Assembly (NCBI GenBank): GCA_019054805.1
Contig: JAHQIY010000001.1
Coordinates: forward strand, 5,160,501-5,224,500
Length of the DNA stretch: 64,000 nt
DNA from: Brachionus manjavacas
Taxonomy: Eukaryota; Rotifera; Eurotatoria; Ploima; Brachionidae
Reading direction: 5' to 3'
The notes under the pieces are model-generated. The model had not been told where the DNA came from. It did not search any database and saw only the letters and a program-made list of their open reading frames with translations. Of the stretch, positions 45,901 through 58,267 are shown one piece after another. Numbering within the stretch: the first letter of the stretch is position 1; each line of letters begins with the position of its first letter. The translations under genes and the position numbers were made by a program.

Positions 45901-48900
45901 AAAAATTATTTTCTGATTATGAAAAAAAATAATCTAAATATTTTCAGTTGATTTGATTAACTTAACTGATTTGAAATCAAAAAATAACAATGAAACATGA
46001 TTAAACATGATTTTGTCGCAAATTCAACTGACTTTAAAGTCACCTTTTAAATAGAAGATTATTTTTGTATAGATAAACCATTAAGTTATTTTACTCTATC
46101 TCTTCAATTTTCATTTTGGTTTTATTTTATTTTTATTAACTTTATTTTAAATTTTATATTTTTTCTTAAGGAGCTGTAGCTCGGTTCAGATAAACAAATA
46201 AATAAATTACTTAATTGTTTTTTATAAGAAAAAGATAAGATTTAAAGAATTTGAAAAAAAATTGAATTAAACCCTAAAATTTCTTTTTTCTTCCATAAAT
46301 TGGACATTATCTTTTGAAATACAACTTTAATTTAAAAATTTTTGGGCTTTAAATGTCCCTAAACAAATTTTAGATTGCTAATAATTAAAAAAAAATCTGA
46401 AAAATTTTAGAACTTTTGTTATCAACAGGATCTTATTGGCATTTGATTTGAATTTCATAACAAAAAAATAAACAGAAACTCAATATTTTTTTTGAAAGAT
46501 TTAATTGATTTTATAAATTTTATTAGTTAACCGTATTAATTTTTAATAATGAATTTCGCATCTTTAATTTTTATATTTTTTATTTAATAAAAAGTTAACT
46601 ACAAAGAGGACTTAAAAGAAGGCCCAAAAATGTCCTTGAGTCAAATGAAACCAACTTATTAAAATATACAGAATTAATTTTAGCCTAATAGAAAAAAGTT
46701 ATTAAGTTTTTTATCATTTAATTTCCTTTTTTTTGCTATAATTGAGATGCCATAATTTTGTCAAAAATATTTGATACATCCTTCTAGAGTTTAAAAGCAT
46801 TAGAAAAGAAGTTTTCAAAAATTGCTTTAAAAATGCTTTAATTAAACTTAACAATCTTTAAGATAAAATTTTTTTTTCCTAATCCATACCTAATTCCTTC
46901 AAGGAATAATGAAGTTCATTTTAATTCGATCTTTTCAATTCAGAAAAGTTTAAATAACATTTTTAATAAATGAGATAATTAACTTCTGTAAATGCTCAAT
47001 TTTAAGCAAATATGCTTAATTCGGTGATTACTTTGAGGAGTTTTTGCAGGCATATATTTTGGGATTAAGCAAAGTTGCTTAAACACTAAGCATTTTACAG
47101 AACTAAATTATTCTTTACAGTAAAAACGTTATTCTAGTTATTCTGGATTGAAAAAAGCTTCACAATTCCCTTCAAAAATCTACGTTCACTGATAAAGCGG
47201 CATCTTTGTGGGCATCACTAGTTTAGAATAAAGACTTTATCTAATTTTAATATCTACTGCTAAAACTGTAAAAGAAATGCCAAAAAAATTAATAGAAAAA
47301 TGAAAGCTTATGAAATATTTAGCCTGAATTCCGAAGATAGTTAAAAGACTCAAGGGACTACATTTAATTGCAATTATTAGGAAATTTTATGAATATACCT
47401 GATTTGAGAGTCTTTTTAAAAAATTTTGACTCGGTTTTCGGTATACACTTGGATAGCTTAAATGTCTCCCATTAAGAATTAAGCTTGGTTTTGATTTAAA
47501 GTATTCTTCTCTAATACTTGACCTTTTTCTCTTTGCTAATTTAAAAAATTTCAATAAACTATTCAAAATATTGTTTAAAAAGATAAAATTTACTTTTTTT
47601 CAAACTTTGCGAGCTGGTGAATTTTACGTAAGAAAAAAAGCCAAGTACTATTCCTGATATAAACAAAAACATGAATATAACAAAAACAGAAAGCAAATTG
47701 CTGACTTCTTTTTCTTTAAAGGAAACTTTTTTACAGTTTAAATATAAAAATTGTTTAATTTTACCTTTAGGCTCTAGTTTAATGTAAAAACTAGATGAAC
47801 CATAATGATTTAAACCTCGACACGAGTAGTTGCCAAAATCAGACTCAGAAACATCTCTGAAAAGAAGAACACTTCTTGTGCCCTTTCTTTCAAGTATTTC
47901 ACTTTTTAATTGATATTTTTTCTCTTTATCAAAATCAATTCGATGGTTTCCTTTAAACCAATCTATTTGCTAAATAAGAAAACCAAATGAAAGAAATGTT
48001 TTAAAATTTTGATATTTTTTAAAAATTACTTCTGGCTTAGGTTCTTTTTCAAATATACATTGAATTGATCCTGGATGGCCATAGTAAGTGTATTGTACCG
48101 GCTCTGATTGAATTATCGGTGGTCCAGGTGGGAGAATAATGGTCTTGCTGTAAACTCGGGGATAATCTCTTAGAGATGCTATGCATTTATAAATACCGTA
48201 GTTCTCTTTTTTAAATGAGCTAATTATCAATTTGGGGTAGTAAAAAATGACAGTTTCATTAAATGTCCAGATAACGGAGCTTTCTGGATTAGAGTCAACG
48301 TCACATGTTAGACTCAAATAATCTCCCACATTTACAATCTTATGCGATGGTAATTCTTGCCTAATTTTTGGACCATCTTAAAAATATAAATAATTTTTAA
48401 ACAAGTTTGATAGTCCGTATATGAATTTCGGAATACTTAAGTATTCTTTATTTTCTTTTGAATTCGAAAATAAAAAGATAATACTAGAAATCATCTAATG
48501 CTTGCTTATCATTATTTTATTTAATTCATTGGAATTGAAAATAGATAGATGTTTCAACGATTTTCTAACTAGCAAATTTCAGAATTTAATAAAATTATTA
48601 ATAATAGTTTCGACCAGACTTGTGAGTAAGTAATAAAGTCAAAGTCAAGTCACGGACATTAAGATTCTATGCGGAATAATGAATGAATGTAGAATTGAAT
48701 ATATGATTTGATATGACGAATTCAAAGAAAAAAACCGTGATGCTACGCGTCGATTTTTAAGGATCTAACACCCAGTAACTTACAAAAAATTATCTATTAT
48801 TTTCAACCAAAAATCAATCAGATTAGCAAATTTGTGAGTTAACAGAGAAAACTTGCTGAAAGTGGAAAAGAACGGGTTGAAAACTATGTGCTACCAAAAG

Positions 48901-51900
48901 TGTCCGCTATCTAATAAAATTTTCAAAATTTTTTAAAATTAATCAATAAACTCAGAAATTGATCATTAAAACAAATTTTATTGTTAAACTGGTTCAAAAA
49001 TAAATTTCAGTTACTAACTCTTAATTCTATAATTTAATCGAATTGATTCTTTCAATATTAAACAAATGAATGCTTGTTCTAAAAAAATATTGAAATTTTA
49101 TTCAAATTATTTTTTTGAACTAAAATACAATATTGAAAAATTCTTTTTTTAAAATCGGAAAATATTATGAGCGTCACTGATTCGATTGATATATAAGTTT
49201 TTGAAACTATTAAAAAAATTTAAGCAGTAAGAAGACTTAAACCCTTTTATCATATAAAAAGGAGGACCGATTTCAACTGAGTTTATTTTAGCCTTTATAG
49301 TTTCGCTAATAAACTTTTTTTTCTTCGTCTTTAGTTCGGTACAGGTAAGCATAAAAATAAATAGCTCCTTGCGGAACTACAACTATCACTATTTATTCTA
49401 AAGAAAAAAAAAGCTTTAAAATCTGGCTCACAAAGTAGTTGAATTTGATAGGAACCAGTTTGAGTTGAGACATCATTTTTTGCATCACAATTTAAATTTT
49501 TTTTGTGCATAGATTCCTCAATTTTCAAAAACAAATGTTTTTCGTCAGTTCCTGTCAGATATACTTTATCATCTATATACCATCTAAAAAATGATAAATA
49601 TTGATTATAAGAAAAAAATTTTTCACTAGGTAAAACTTACTTGTAATTATTTACTGGTGGCTTTGAGTCTGAGACACATTCAAATTGAATAAACGACCCG
49701 GCAGTTATATCATCTTTACTTATTTTAACAATGCTTACTTTGGGTGCGTCTTTTTTTAAATAAATAGTTAATCAACCAGAATAAATTAAATTAAAAACAT
49801 ACAGTTAAAAATAATTATTTTTGAGTCGTAAACTGAAGAAAAAGTTCGAGTAGTGAATGCATTCTGGCATTCACATTTTAAATATTTCGAATACCATTCT
49901 TCCATTGTTTTCGGCTTTATGATTATTTTAGAGGTTGTTTTGTACAATTTAGATGGAAGTTTTTTGATGTAAGTGTATATACCAAATACTTCAGGATTTG
50001 TTTTAACAAGCTCTTTGGAATCTAATCAAATCAAATAAGGTTATTTAATTTCATTTCTAATTGGTATGTGAAGTCTTTTTCGATTGATTTATAAAATTAA
50101 ACTTCCTACAAAACTGTAATGCGTGGCAATCATTTACTTTCGTTAAGATGGAATTTACCATACTACCAATACTTTCTTTTGTGAGCAAAAAATTTTGCTA
50201 AAAATTTTTTGTGAAGATATCTCCAGAGTTTTAAAATAATGTCACGACTTTTGGCCTTGTTAAGTTTGTATTAAAATGAATTTTACACTAGAGTTTTTAC
50301 ACAAATTGATTTTTTAACATTTTTTCAAAAATTATATTAAATATGCTTACATGATATATTTTTTTAATTCTTAAATTTCTAAATTAATTAAAATCATGTC
50401 ATTAATTCGATTTACTACTTAAAAAATTTACTGAAATAATATAAATTTTATTTTGAAAATCTAAATCAAAATCGCTAAGCGATTGAAAATTATTTTGCTT
50501 TGCTTAAATTTTGAATTTTCTTTGAAAAAATTAAAGTTATATGTAGATGGTCCTAAGTTGTTTTTATGTGCTTAACCAGTATGATATTGGTCTCTTTTAA
50601 ATAGGAAATGTTCCAAAATTCTTAAAAGACCTTAAAAACAAAAAAAAGACCAAAAAAGATTTTTGTATTGCATTTACTATAAATGATAAACATGAGCTTG
50701 GTAAAACGTTGGTAGAATAAAATTTGGGGTGATGATGTCTTCTTATCTCAAAGCGAGCAAAGATTGTCCATCTGAAAATCCTATTCTCGACTCACTTAGA
50801 GTAACCCTTAGTGCGTGGTCACTAAAAAATACTTCAAAATGTCCAGAAAAAAGCATTTAACTAAAATTTAATTATAATCTATCAGATTAAACAAAAATTG
50901 TCAAAATTAAATAAGAAGTTTTTCGTAAATTAGCTCTCTAAATAAGCATTATTTTGAGTTTTGTATATCAATGATTTACCAAAAGGAATATAGAATGTTG
51001 TCAAAATGTATGCAGATGATACTAAAATATTTTCGCAAACGGTATCAGAAATGAAACTAAAATCAGATTTAGATTTAATTTTCAAGTGGACTCAAGATTT
51101 GCTTCTTCTCTTCAACACATCAAAATGTGTGGTTATGCATTACGGTCATAAAAACAAAGAATTCACTTATTTTATTAATGGTAAACAGTTATCAACGTCT
51201 GAAACCGAAAGAGATCTTGGAGTTATTTTCAAGACAAATCTTAAATGAAAAAATCAAGTGATAGAGGCTACAAACAAAGCAAATCAAATTTTGGGTGGCA
51301 TCAGGAAATCATTCGCTCGTTTTGATAGTTAGTTATTTAGATCATTGTATTTAACTTTTGTTCGTCCTCTTTTAGAATTTGTTGTGCCTGGATGGTCTCC
51401 AATTCTTAAGTCGGACTGTGAGATTGTTGAAAGGATTCAATGCAGAGCTACGAAATTTGTTTCTTCAGTTAGAAACAAACCGTATGAAAGCAGATTGAAG
51501 GCTTTGAACATTACAAATATGGTGGAAAGAAGAAAAAGAGGTGATCTAATCCAATTATACAAGTTCATGCATGGAATAGAATTGGTTGAAAAAAGCAACA
51601 ATTTTAATGTCACCAAAATCCAAGAAAGAGGTCACTGCTTCAAATGTCACAAAGAAATTTCGAGGCTCCAACATAGAGATAGCTTTTTTTTCAACAGAAC
51701 CGCTAACATATGTAACTCGCTGCCAAATCAATTAGTTGAAGCCCCCAATGTTAAAGCAGTCAGTCACATCAGCTGTCTTAGTGTGCCTTATCAGCACACT
51801 CGCTGGCCAGCCAGCTACAGTCAAAACTGCTACTACTGCTACTAAATTTACTCAAATTGAAATCTACTTCACTTACCCAATTTTTATTTAAATTTTTTTA

Positions 51901-52505
51901 CCTAGATACCAAGCAATATCACATCCAGGATTAGAATCTTCGACTAAGCACTCTATAGAAGCTGTCTGGTTTACCACCAAACGAATGGTTGTGTCATCAT
52001 CTTTACTGTTGGGAGTGATAGCAATTGATGAAGGCCTAATTAAAACAGTCAAATATGCCCAATCTGATTTTATGCCAGGTTCTTTTTCAGTTGCTAAAAC
52101 TTGACATTGGTACTTGGTATCGTCTGAAAGACTTGCGTTTTTGATTACCAAGTGGTTCTCCCCTTTGAAGTAGTTTAGTTTTCTGGTTAAGATTAAATAA
52201 ATAATTATTACCTAGAGTCTCGTTTCCACCAAATGAAAGTCTGGGATCAGTCATGTTTCGTTTACGAGTATAAACGCAAAAAGACTCGTCTCTACACCAA
52301 AATACTTCACCTTTTAGATTTTTTACTGTGCATTTTAAAGTAACGTCTTCACCTTGTAGTACCGTAGTATTTCGAGCTATCTCAGTAAAGCTCTGATCAG
52401 CTAACAACACGCTACAACTACACAATACTACAAAAATTCACTTTTTAGTTTAAAGTTTATTATTGTTCCGGACTTACCAAATATTGTTTTTAAAAAAAGT
52501 GCCAT
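42913..52505 (-). CDS. Neph/Kirre/Roughest-type immunoglobulin cell-adhesion receptor
   Basis: Eleven minus-strand exons, all GT/AG and phase-consistent: 52478-52505, 52212-52427, 51902-52162, 49803-50021, 49641-49749, 49432-49583, 48030-48376, 47765-47969, 47594-47713, 47399-47535 and 42913-43146; 675 aa. It has a signal peptide (MALFLKTIFVLCSCSVLLA), then five Ig domains at about 23-125 (C42, W53, C101), 126-241, 242-328, 329-415 and 416-512. The linkers NYAPKV and YGPKI and the motif PGPPIIQSEPVQY before Ig5 are typical of Neph/Kirre proteins, which act in cell recognition, myoblast fusion and filtration slits. A transmembrane helix follows (LLSVFVIFMFLFISGIVLGF), then a basic juxtamembrane stretch and a Ser/Tyr-containing tail. 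There is no C-terminal PDZ motif. Introns 3 and 10 are long and carry mobile elements. Exon 11 is joined across 4.25 kb on phase and its stop alone. Confidence 0.85.
46983..47115. repeat. Imperfect inverted repeat, MITE-like, in intron 10 of the Ig-receptor gene
   Basis: TTCTGTAAATGCTCAATTTT...AAGCAAATATGCTTAAT at 46984 matches the reverse complement of 47066-47106 (TTCTGTAAAATGCTTAGTGT...). The outer TTCTGTAAATGC also appears in the 40036-40415 palindrome, suggesting one family. Confidence 0.55.
49236..49281 (+). repeat. SINE-like repeat 3' body, second copy
   Basis: CTTAAACCCTTTTATCATAT...GGAGGACCGATTTCAACTGAG is a diverged copy of 16931-16979 in the same orientation. It lies in intron 6 of the Ig-receptor gene. 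Confidence 0.5.
50957..51845 (+). mobile_element. Decayed non-LTR retrotransposon in intron 3 of the Ig-receptor gene (antisense to it)
   Basis: Plus-strand frames give VLYINDLPKGI, KMYADDTKIFSQ (catalytic YADD), SKCVVMHYG, TERDLGVIF, then after stops LYLTFVRPLLEFVVPGWSP and the LINE end domain RIQCRATKFVSS...ESRLKALNITNMVERRKRGD. Only the 3' half of the RT survives, with at least three in-frame stops. This is CR1/Jockey-like. Its 3' end lies about 55 bases from the splice donor of exon 3 of the host gene. Confidence 0.85.
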
Positions 52506-55258
52506 CAAGGTGCTTTAATTACTAGTGATAAGCAAAAAGATTGTGAAAAAAAAATAAGCTCAACAATTTTCTAGAAAAACTTGAAAAAATACAGCATATT
52601 GTTCTAAAAGTTTTATAACAGTGTTTATCTACTTGTTAATTAAATTTGTAAATAGATAAAATTTTACTAATGGGTCATTTAAAAGTTTGATGTTAATGAA
52701 ACAGTTGTAGCTTGATGTTTTACAAAAATGGTTTATTTTTTAGACACACAATAAGAATTTCGACTCTAAATCTTCCATTAAGTGACTTGACATTACTAAA
52801 ATTCTGACTAATTAGGTAATTTTTTGATTATATAAGACATGTCTGGCTCATGAACTTGATTATATAACTTAGGACATGGTTTTAAGGCTTAATTTATTTT
52901 GTAGAAATGAAATCAGACAAATTTTATTAAAAAATTTACAATTTATTTTTACATTTTAAATATAAAACACGATTAATTTAAAAAATAATTGTAAAATAAT
53001 ACAAATGGGTTATATCTTCTAAATCAAGAATTCTAAATTGTATTGATAAAATTTTTCTAAAAGCCACCTTCTTTGGAGCATAAGGCGTTCACATGTCCCC
53101 TTGGCGGATCGAGTTTTTAGTGCGTACCGAAGCTAAAACAGATCGAGTATGTATTTTTAAGTCTTAGTTTTTATGTGGCTCTCAGTGTAAGAAAGTATTG
53201 TAATCATCCACAAAATCTAAATCTTCTACAAGGGAAGTTAGTGGAAATCATTTATTTTATTTTACGTTAATTTAATCATAAAAATATTATATCGGATTAA
53301 AACATTTAAAATATTAAGTTCCATTTTCTGGTCCAAATATGCAGTTTGGAAATGGTCTCAAGAGTTTTGATCACAAAATGATGTGGCAAATTGACAAAAA
53401 AATATTTACTGTCTGGAAAACGAGTTGTTAATTAATATCAATGAAGAATGATGAACATGTAAAGCAATCTAAAGAAAAAAATGTTTTCGTTTTCTTAAAT
53501 AAACAAAAATAAAAATAAAGCCTTTCAAAAATCCTGGACTCAATGCATTGGGAAAACTTATTACATTTTTAAAATAAATCAAAAAATAAATAAATAAAAT
53601 TTGATTTTTTGTCTTTGTTTATATTTTTTAATTTATAGATCGATAAATTTTAGATAAATTTCACTTTTTCATTGTTGTACTGTATTTTTTGAACTAAGTT
53701 TTCACGTTACTAATGTTCCTTTGTTTCATACGATCTATTAAAGAATTAAATTTTTATTTTGAACCACATCAAATACAAGTTTTAAATCTTCAGTATTTTG
53801 AAACATAGACATAAAATTTTATGATAAAATTAAAAAATCTTATTAAATTGCTTATTTTCTAAAATTAACAAGTTTTATTGATATTAAAATATTTCAATTT
53901 AATCTTATTGAAATTTACAAATTTAAGTTAAATTTAAATGATAATTTTATTTATTTTTTCATTATTCAATTTCGATATTGAATTTTTTAATTAATCTGAA
54001 TTTTCTGTTTAAATCATTTAAACAGAAAATTCAGATTAATTTAGAAAAGTAATTTATTTAAAGTTTAAATATATTACTTTTGAATAGAAAATTTTTTATA
54101 AATGCATGAATGCTGTAAGATGGCCTAACCTAAGGATGACCTAATTTTTTGACATTTTGAATTTTTATTTTTTATTTTAATGTAAAATTACACAGAATGA
54201 TGTAATAGTCTCCATTATGTGAGTAAAAGTAAAACACTGTATAAGAAGTTAATACGCTGATACGGATAAAGTTTTAAATTTTTTAGGAAGATAAAAATTC
54301 TGTAAATTGAATTCAAACAAGTAGTATTTTATTTTTAAATTTTGAAAAAATCTTTAGCTTTAATGCCGCAACAAACTCAAAAAACTCAAACATCAGCTAC
54401 ATCTCTAAACCACGCGGTTTAAGTAAAGAATGTTTTAACATGGGCGCGATGGTGTTTAGTTATGTGACTGCAATATCGAAAATTGGAATACGGTATATGC
54501 ATTTTAATACATTGATTGAATTTCATTTAAATTTGAACAGTTAAATATACTTAAATATACTTAAATATTTATTTTTCATCTAAAATTTTTTCATGTCAAA
54601 AAATAAAGTTGTTTGAATTCTGATAAAAAATCTTGTGTTTTATTTCAATGTTAGTTACGTGAAGTGACGTGATGAATAAGTGGAACTTATTTTAGAAAAA
54701 AATTTAAATTAAATTATGTTGCTTTAAATTTTATTTAGTGGACTAGCTTGACCGGATTAAATTAAGTAGTTATGTGAAGTGTCTAATTTATAAACTGATA
54801 AATTGAAATTTTAAATTTAAAAAATGCTGCAATATGCTACTTTATCTCCTTAATTTAAAAGCAAGAAAGGAAATATTTTTTCCTCAATTTTGACTGAATT
54901 TCCCAGCACCTAAAATTAAAAAAAATATTGAATTAAAAAAGTCAAGTTAAAGTCTGTCTTGGACACATTGAATATACAGTATTGATTTTAAACTAAATCG
55001 AATAATTATGAATTTGAATTGAGATAAAGTAAAGATTATTTTTCTCTGTTAGAATAAGACAATTAAAATTAATTTTCAAAATTGAAAAAATATTTCAAAT
55101 TTTTTGCATTTAATGGGCCATATTTTAGCATCGCAAATTTGGATCAATTTTCGCTACTTTGTAACTAAAATGAACATTTTTTTTATTAAATTTCGAACTT
55201 AGAAAAACACTTGGCCAAAAAGCTTTATTCACTTCTTTTCCAAAATCGTACGATTAAA
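52506..55258. other. Intergenic between divergent Ig-receptor (-) and kappaB-Ras (+) genes
   Basis: AT-rich. GC-richer stretches near 53080-53150 and 54400-54480 do not read as coding. A perfect 53-bp palindrome lies at 53989-54041. No gene recognised. Confidence 0.4.
53989..54041. repeat. Near-perfect palindrome, 26-bp arms with 1-base centre
   Basis: AATTAATCTGAATTTTCTGT...TTAAAT (53989-54014), then C (54015), then its exact reverse complement (54016-54041). 26 uninterrupted base pairs are far beyond chance. There is no flanking coding sequence. Possible explanations are a foldback transposon scar, a transcribed hairpin or an assembly artefact. Confidence 0.8.
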
Positions 55259-55858
55259 ATGGGAAAGACTCTAAAAATTCTGGTTTGTGGAAAAAAATCC
55301 ATCGGAAAAACAGCATTATTAGAACAACTGGTCTACAACAATTTCAATACAAAGCAGAAATATTTTCCAACAATTGAAGACATTTATGTAGCTTGCTGGG
55401 AAAAGGACAAAGGTGTAAAAGAAAAAATTCGCCTTTACGACACCAAAGGCATGGAGAATAGTCGGGACAATGATACTATTAGCCAAATGCGTCACCTCTT
55501 TCCATTAGTTGACGGAATAGTGCTTGTTTTTGCCTCAAATGATCCGGACTCGGTTCAATGTATTGAAAAATTAAAATCAGAGATTGAAAAATTGAACCGA
55601 GAGAGAAGAACCCGAGAACCATTTCATTTTGTTCTAATCGACTACACAGCTTTGTGTCCGTCCACAGAATCAAGTAAAGACAATGTACGAGCCGATGTTC
55701 AGAATAAATTCAAGGCTCAGTGCTACGAAATTAGTAGTTTGGACAAGCGAGATGTTTTGTGCAAGCCATTTATTGAATTGGCTCAGCTAATTACTCAAAT
55801 AAGTACCAAAGGCACAATTAGCATCAAAAAACCCAAAGTCTTTTCCTCTAAGCAATAG
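55259..55858 (+). CDS. NKIRAS: NF-kappa-B inhibitor-interacting Ras-like protein (kappaB-Ras)
   Basis: A 199-aa single-exon small GTPase-like protein. The start is ATG 55259 (MGKTLKILVCGKKSIGKTAL); the upstream open codons lack conservation. kappaB-Ras proteins bind the PEST region of IkappaB beta and restrain NF-kappaB activation, and they also affect Ral signalling. The P-loop GKKSIGKT (residues 11-18), the switch region FPTIEDIYVACWEKDKGVKE and LYDTKGMENS are present. The residue after DTxG is Met, not the Gln needed for efficient GTP hydrolysis in Ras, a known trait of this branch. The usual N-K-x-D base-recognition motif is not evident (IDYTALCPS at that position). There is no C-terminal CAAX box, as expected. 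It lies 292 bp upstream of the phospholipase gene on the same strand. Confidence 0.88.
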   Translation: MGKTLKILVCGKKSIGKTALLEQLVYNNFNTKQKYFPTIEDIYVACWEKDKGVKEKIRLYDTKGMENSRDNDTISQMRHLFPLVDGIVLVFASNDPDSVQCIEKLKSEIEKLNRERRTREPFHFVLIDYTALCPSTESSKDNVRADVQNKFKAQCYEISSLDKRDVLCKPFIELAQLITQISTKGTISIKKPKVFSSKQ

Positions 55859-56150
55859 TTTCTTATTTTTTTTTCAAATTCTAAATGTTTATTTTATACA
55901 ATAATTTTTTATAGGTTTTTAGGCTTTGATTGAATAAAAAAAAAGCTGTCACTTTAATGCCTGCACCGAGGTAAACTTAATTTTTGTCGATAGAAATAAA
56001 CTTTGATTAGACTTAATTAAATTAAAAAAAAAGAAAAAAACAAAAAAAACTATTAGACTTTTGAACATTTAACTTGGGATTTAAAGCCTTGATAATTAAT
56101 AAAAAATTTTGAAAAATTTATTTTTTAGATAATTCTTAAAAATTATTTAA

Positions 56151-57452
56151 ATGGCGACAATTTTTCTAGTTTTTCTGTTTTTTATTTGCCAAGTTGAATC
56201 ACGTACATATCAAGACCGAGTGGACATTTACCAGCAATTGTATAACATTGACAAAGAAATAGATTTTGGCAAAATATTCACCAAAGTTAAGGGCAAAAGC
56301 TTGACCAAATACCCGATTGTGCTAATACCGGGCTACGGCGGTAACCAACTGCACGCTCGACTCAACAAAACGAGTGCTCCTCACTATTTTTGCCAGTTGA
56401 AAACCTCGGATTTTTTCGAACTCTGGCTCAATCTACAGGAAATAACTCCGTATGTAATCGATTGCTTCATAGACAACATTCGTTTGGAGTGGACTGAGCG
56501 CACTAAAACAAGCACTAATCGCGAGGGTGTAGAGATAAAAGTGAACGATTTTGGCGGAACAACCACTGTAGAGTACCTTGATGACAGCAAGTATTCGATC
56601 ACCATTTACTTTGGAGCAATTGTGGATGCGTTGGTCAAAAAACTCAATTACACGAGAGGCTTGAACGTGCGCGGGGCTCCCTACGACTGGAGAAAATCTC
56701 CCAACGAACTAACAGAATACTACAAGAGTCTGACCAAGCTTGTTGAAGAGACTTATGAAATGAACAATAACACAAGAGTGATGCTAGTGGCGCATAGCAT
56801 GGGCAATCCGGTCACTTTGTACTGGTTGAACAATTTTGTCACCCAAGCTTGGAAAGACAAGTATATTCAGAATTTTGTGAGTTTGTCGGCGCCGTGGGGA
56901 GGTGCATCTAAAACAATGAGACTAATGGCCTCGGGGGACAATATAGACATTATAGTTGTAAAGCCTCTTAGTGTTCGCGCCTATCAAAGGTCGGCGCCGA
57001 GCACAGCTTTTTTGATGCCGAGCAACAAATTTTGGTCCGAAGACGACATACTGGTTTCAACGCCTAGCAAAAATTACACTGTAAATAATTATGAGGAATT
57101 TTTTAGTGACATAGGATACCCATTAGGATATGAAATGAGAAAAATAACCGAAAAGCTGATCTACTATTTAGAACCACCTCAAGTGGAGTCACACTTTTTG
57201 TACGGCGTTGGTCTCAAAACACCCGAGTCGTTCACCTATTTGAAGCAAAAGGACTTTCCGGACTCGCAACCAGCAGTTACGTATGGTGATGGAGACGGCA
57301 CTGTAAACCTGAAAAGTCTCCTGGGCTATCAAAGATGGATGGGACAGACAAAGTATGGTATTTATTATCAAGAAGTGCCCGGAGCCGAGCATGTGGCCAC
57401 TCTCAAACATCCCACTGTCATTGAATACATCATTCAATTGCTCTACAATTAA
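56151..57452 (+). CDS. PLA2G15: Group XV phospholipase A2 / lysosomal LCAT-like phospholipase
   Basis: A 433-aa single-exon enzyme of the LCAT alpha/beta-hydrolase family; human LPLA2 is 412 aa. It hydrolyses phospholipids and can transfer acyl groups to ceramide in lysosomes. Visible are a signal peptide (MATIFLVFLFFICQVESR), the oxyanion region YPIVLIPGYGGNQLHARL, the lid Cys pair (C81, C105), RGAPYDWRKSP, the nucleophile elbow VAHSMGNP (Ser216), FVSLSAPWGGASK, the acid GDGDGTVN (Asp382) and the His box GAEHVATLKHP (His414). All catalytic residues are intact. Sequence and length favour the group XV branch over plasma LCAT. Potential N-glycosylation sites include N72, N166 and N308. The start ATG is the first in frame and directly precedes the signal peptide. 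Confidence 0.93.
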   Translation: MATIFLVFLFFICQVESRTYQDRVDIYQQLYNIDKEIDFGKIFTKVKGKSLTKYPIVLIPGYGGNQLHARLNKTSAPHYFCQLKTSDFFELWLNLQEITPYVIDCFIDNIRLEWTERTKTSTNREGVEIKVNDFGGTTTVEYLDDSKYSITIYFGAIVDALVKKLNYTRGLNVRGAPYDWRKSPNELTEYYKSLTKLVEETYEMNNNTRVMLVAHSMGNPVTLYWLNNFVTQAWKDKYIQNFVSLSAPWGGASKTMRLMASGDNIDIIVVKPLSVRAYQRSAPSTAFLMPSNKFWSEDDILVSTPSKNYTVNNYEEFFSDIGYPLGYEMRKITEKLIYYLEPPQVESHFLYGVGLKTPESFTYLKQKDFPDSQPAVTYGDGDGTVNLKSLLGYQRWMGQTKYGIYYQEVPGAEHVATLKHPTVIEYIIQLLYN

Positions 57453-58267
57453 ATTCACTTTTAATTTAATTGACCTCAAAAGTCTTTAAACTTTTCCAGT
57501 GTTAAGCATATTTTTTTTGGCAAAATTGATTTGGTTATCTATCATTTTTTTTTCTATACAAATTTAAGAGTAATCAAAAACTTATTAGAGACTATTTTAA
57601 ATTTGAAAAATTGAACTATCAGTCCATGCTTCGTTTACAGCTTCGTCTGCGTTTTAATTAGGATTATTTTGATAAAGTTAAAAGTTTTAGTTAAAAAATT
57701 TTGAATGATAAAGAAAAATATTTTAATTTTTCATCTCATTTGAACTGATCATAAAACAAAGAACACTTTTTCCATCTATTAATACCAAGTGAATTTATTT
57801 AAGTTGTTTTTTTTTCAAAAAAATTTAATTAATTATCTAGTCTTGAAGTTTTGGGACAAAAAAAATGAAAATTTTTTAAAGCTTCCTATTGACAATCCTT
57901 ATTAACCAGCATTAGAATTTTCAAAATTAAATGCTCAATATATTTGCAGACATGACTTTGCACAGCTAAAATTGTCTCTAACAAAAAAATATTTTAAATT
58001 TTATAATTGTAAATTAATTGAAAAAAAATGAAGAGAAACTCAATTTTGCCATATTTTCTATTTTAGAAACTTTTTAATTATTTTAAACTTTATTTTGAAT
58101 TTTTATTAAAAAAACTCAATTATAAAAAAAAATCGATTTATGTGTTATTTCCGAAGTTTTGACCAGCTTCGTTCTAAAAAAATTAAGACAAAAAATTTTA
58201 TTTTAATTTTTTTTTATTTTTTTAAATTTTAATTTAGATAAATTTGTAGATATATTATAGATTAGCG
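57453..58267. other. Intergenic AT-rich DNA
   Basis: The 3' flank of PLA2G15 and 5' flank of GATAD1. Long A/T runs, no gene or clear element seen. Confidence 0.4.

Noticed and set aside
47143-47235. Possible small exon on the minus strand near 47190
   Set aside because: Acceptor and donor exist but no combination restores reading phase with the flanking exons.
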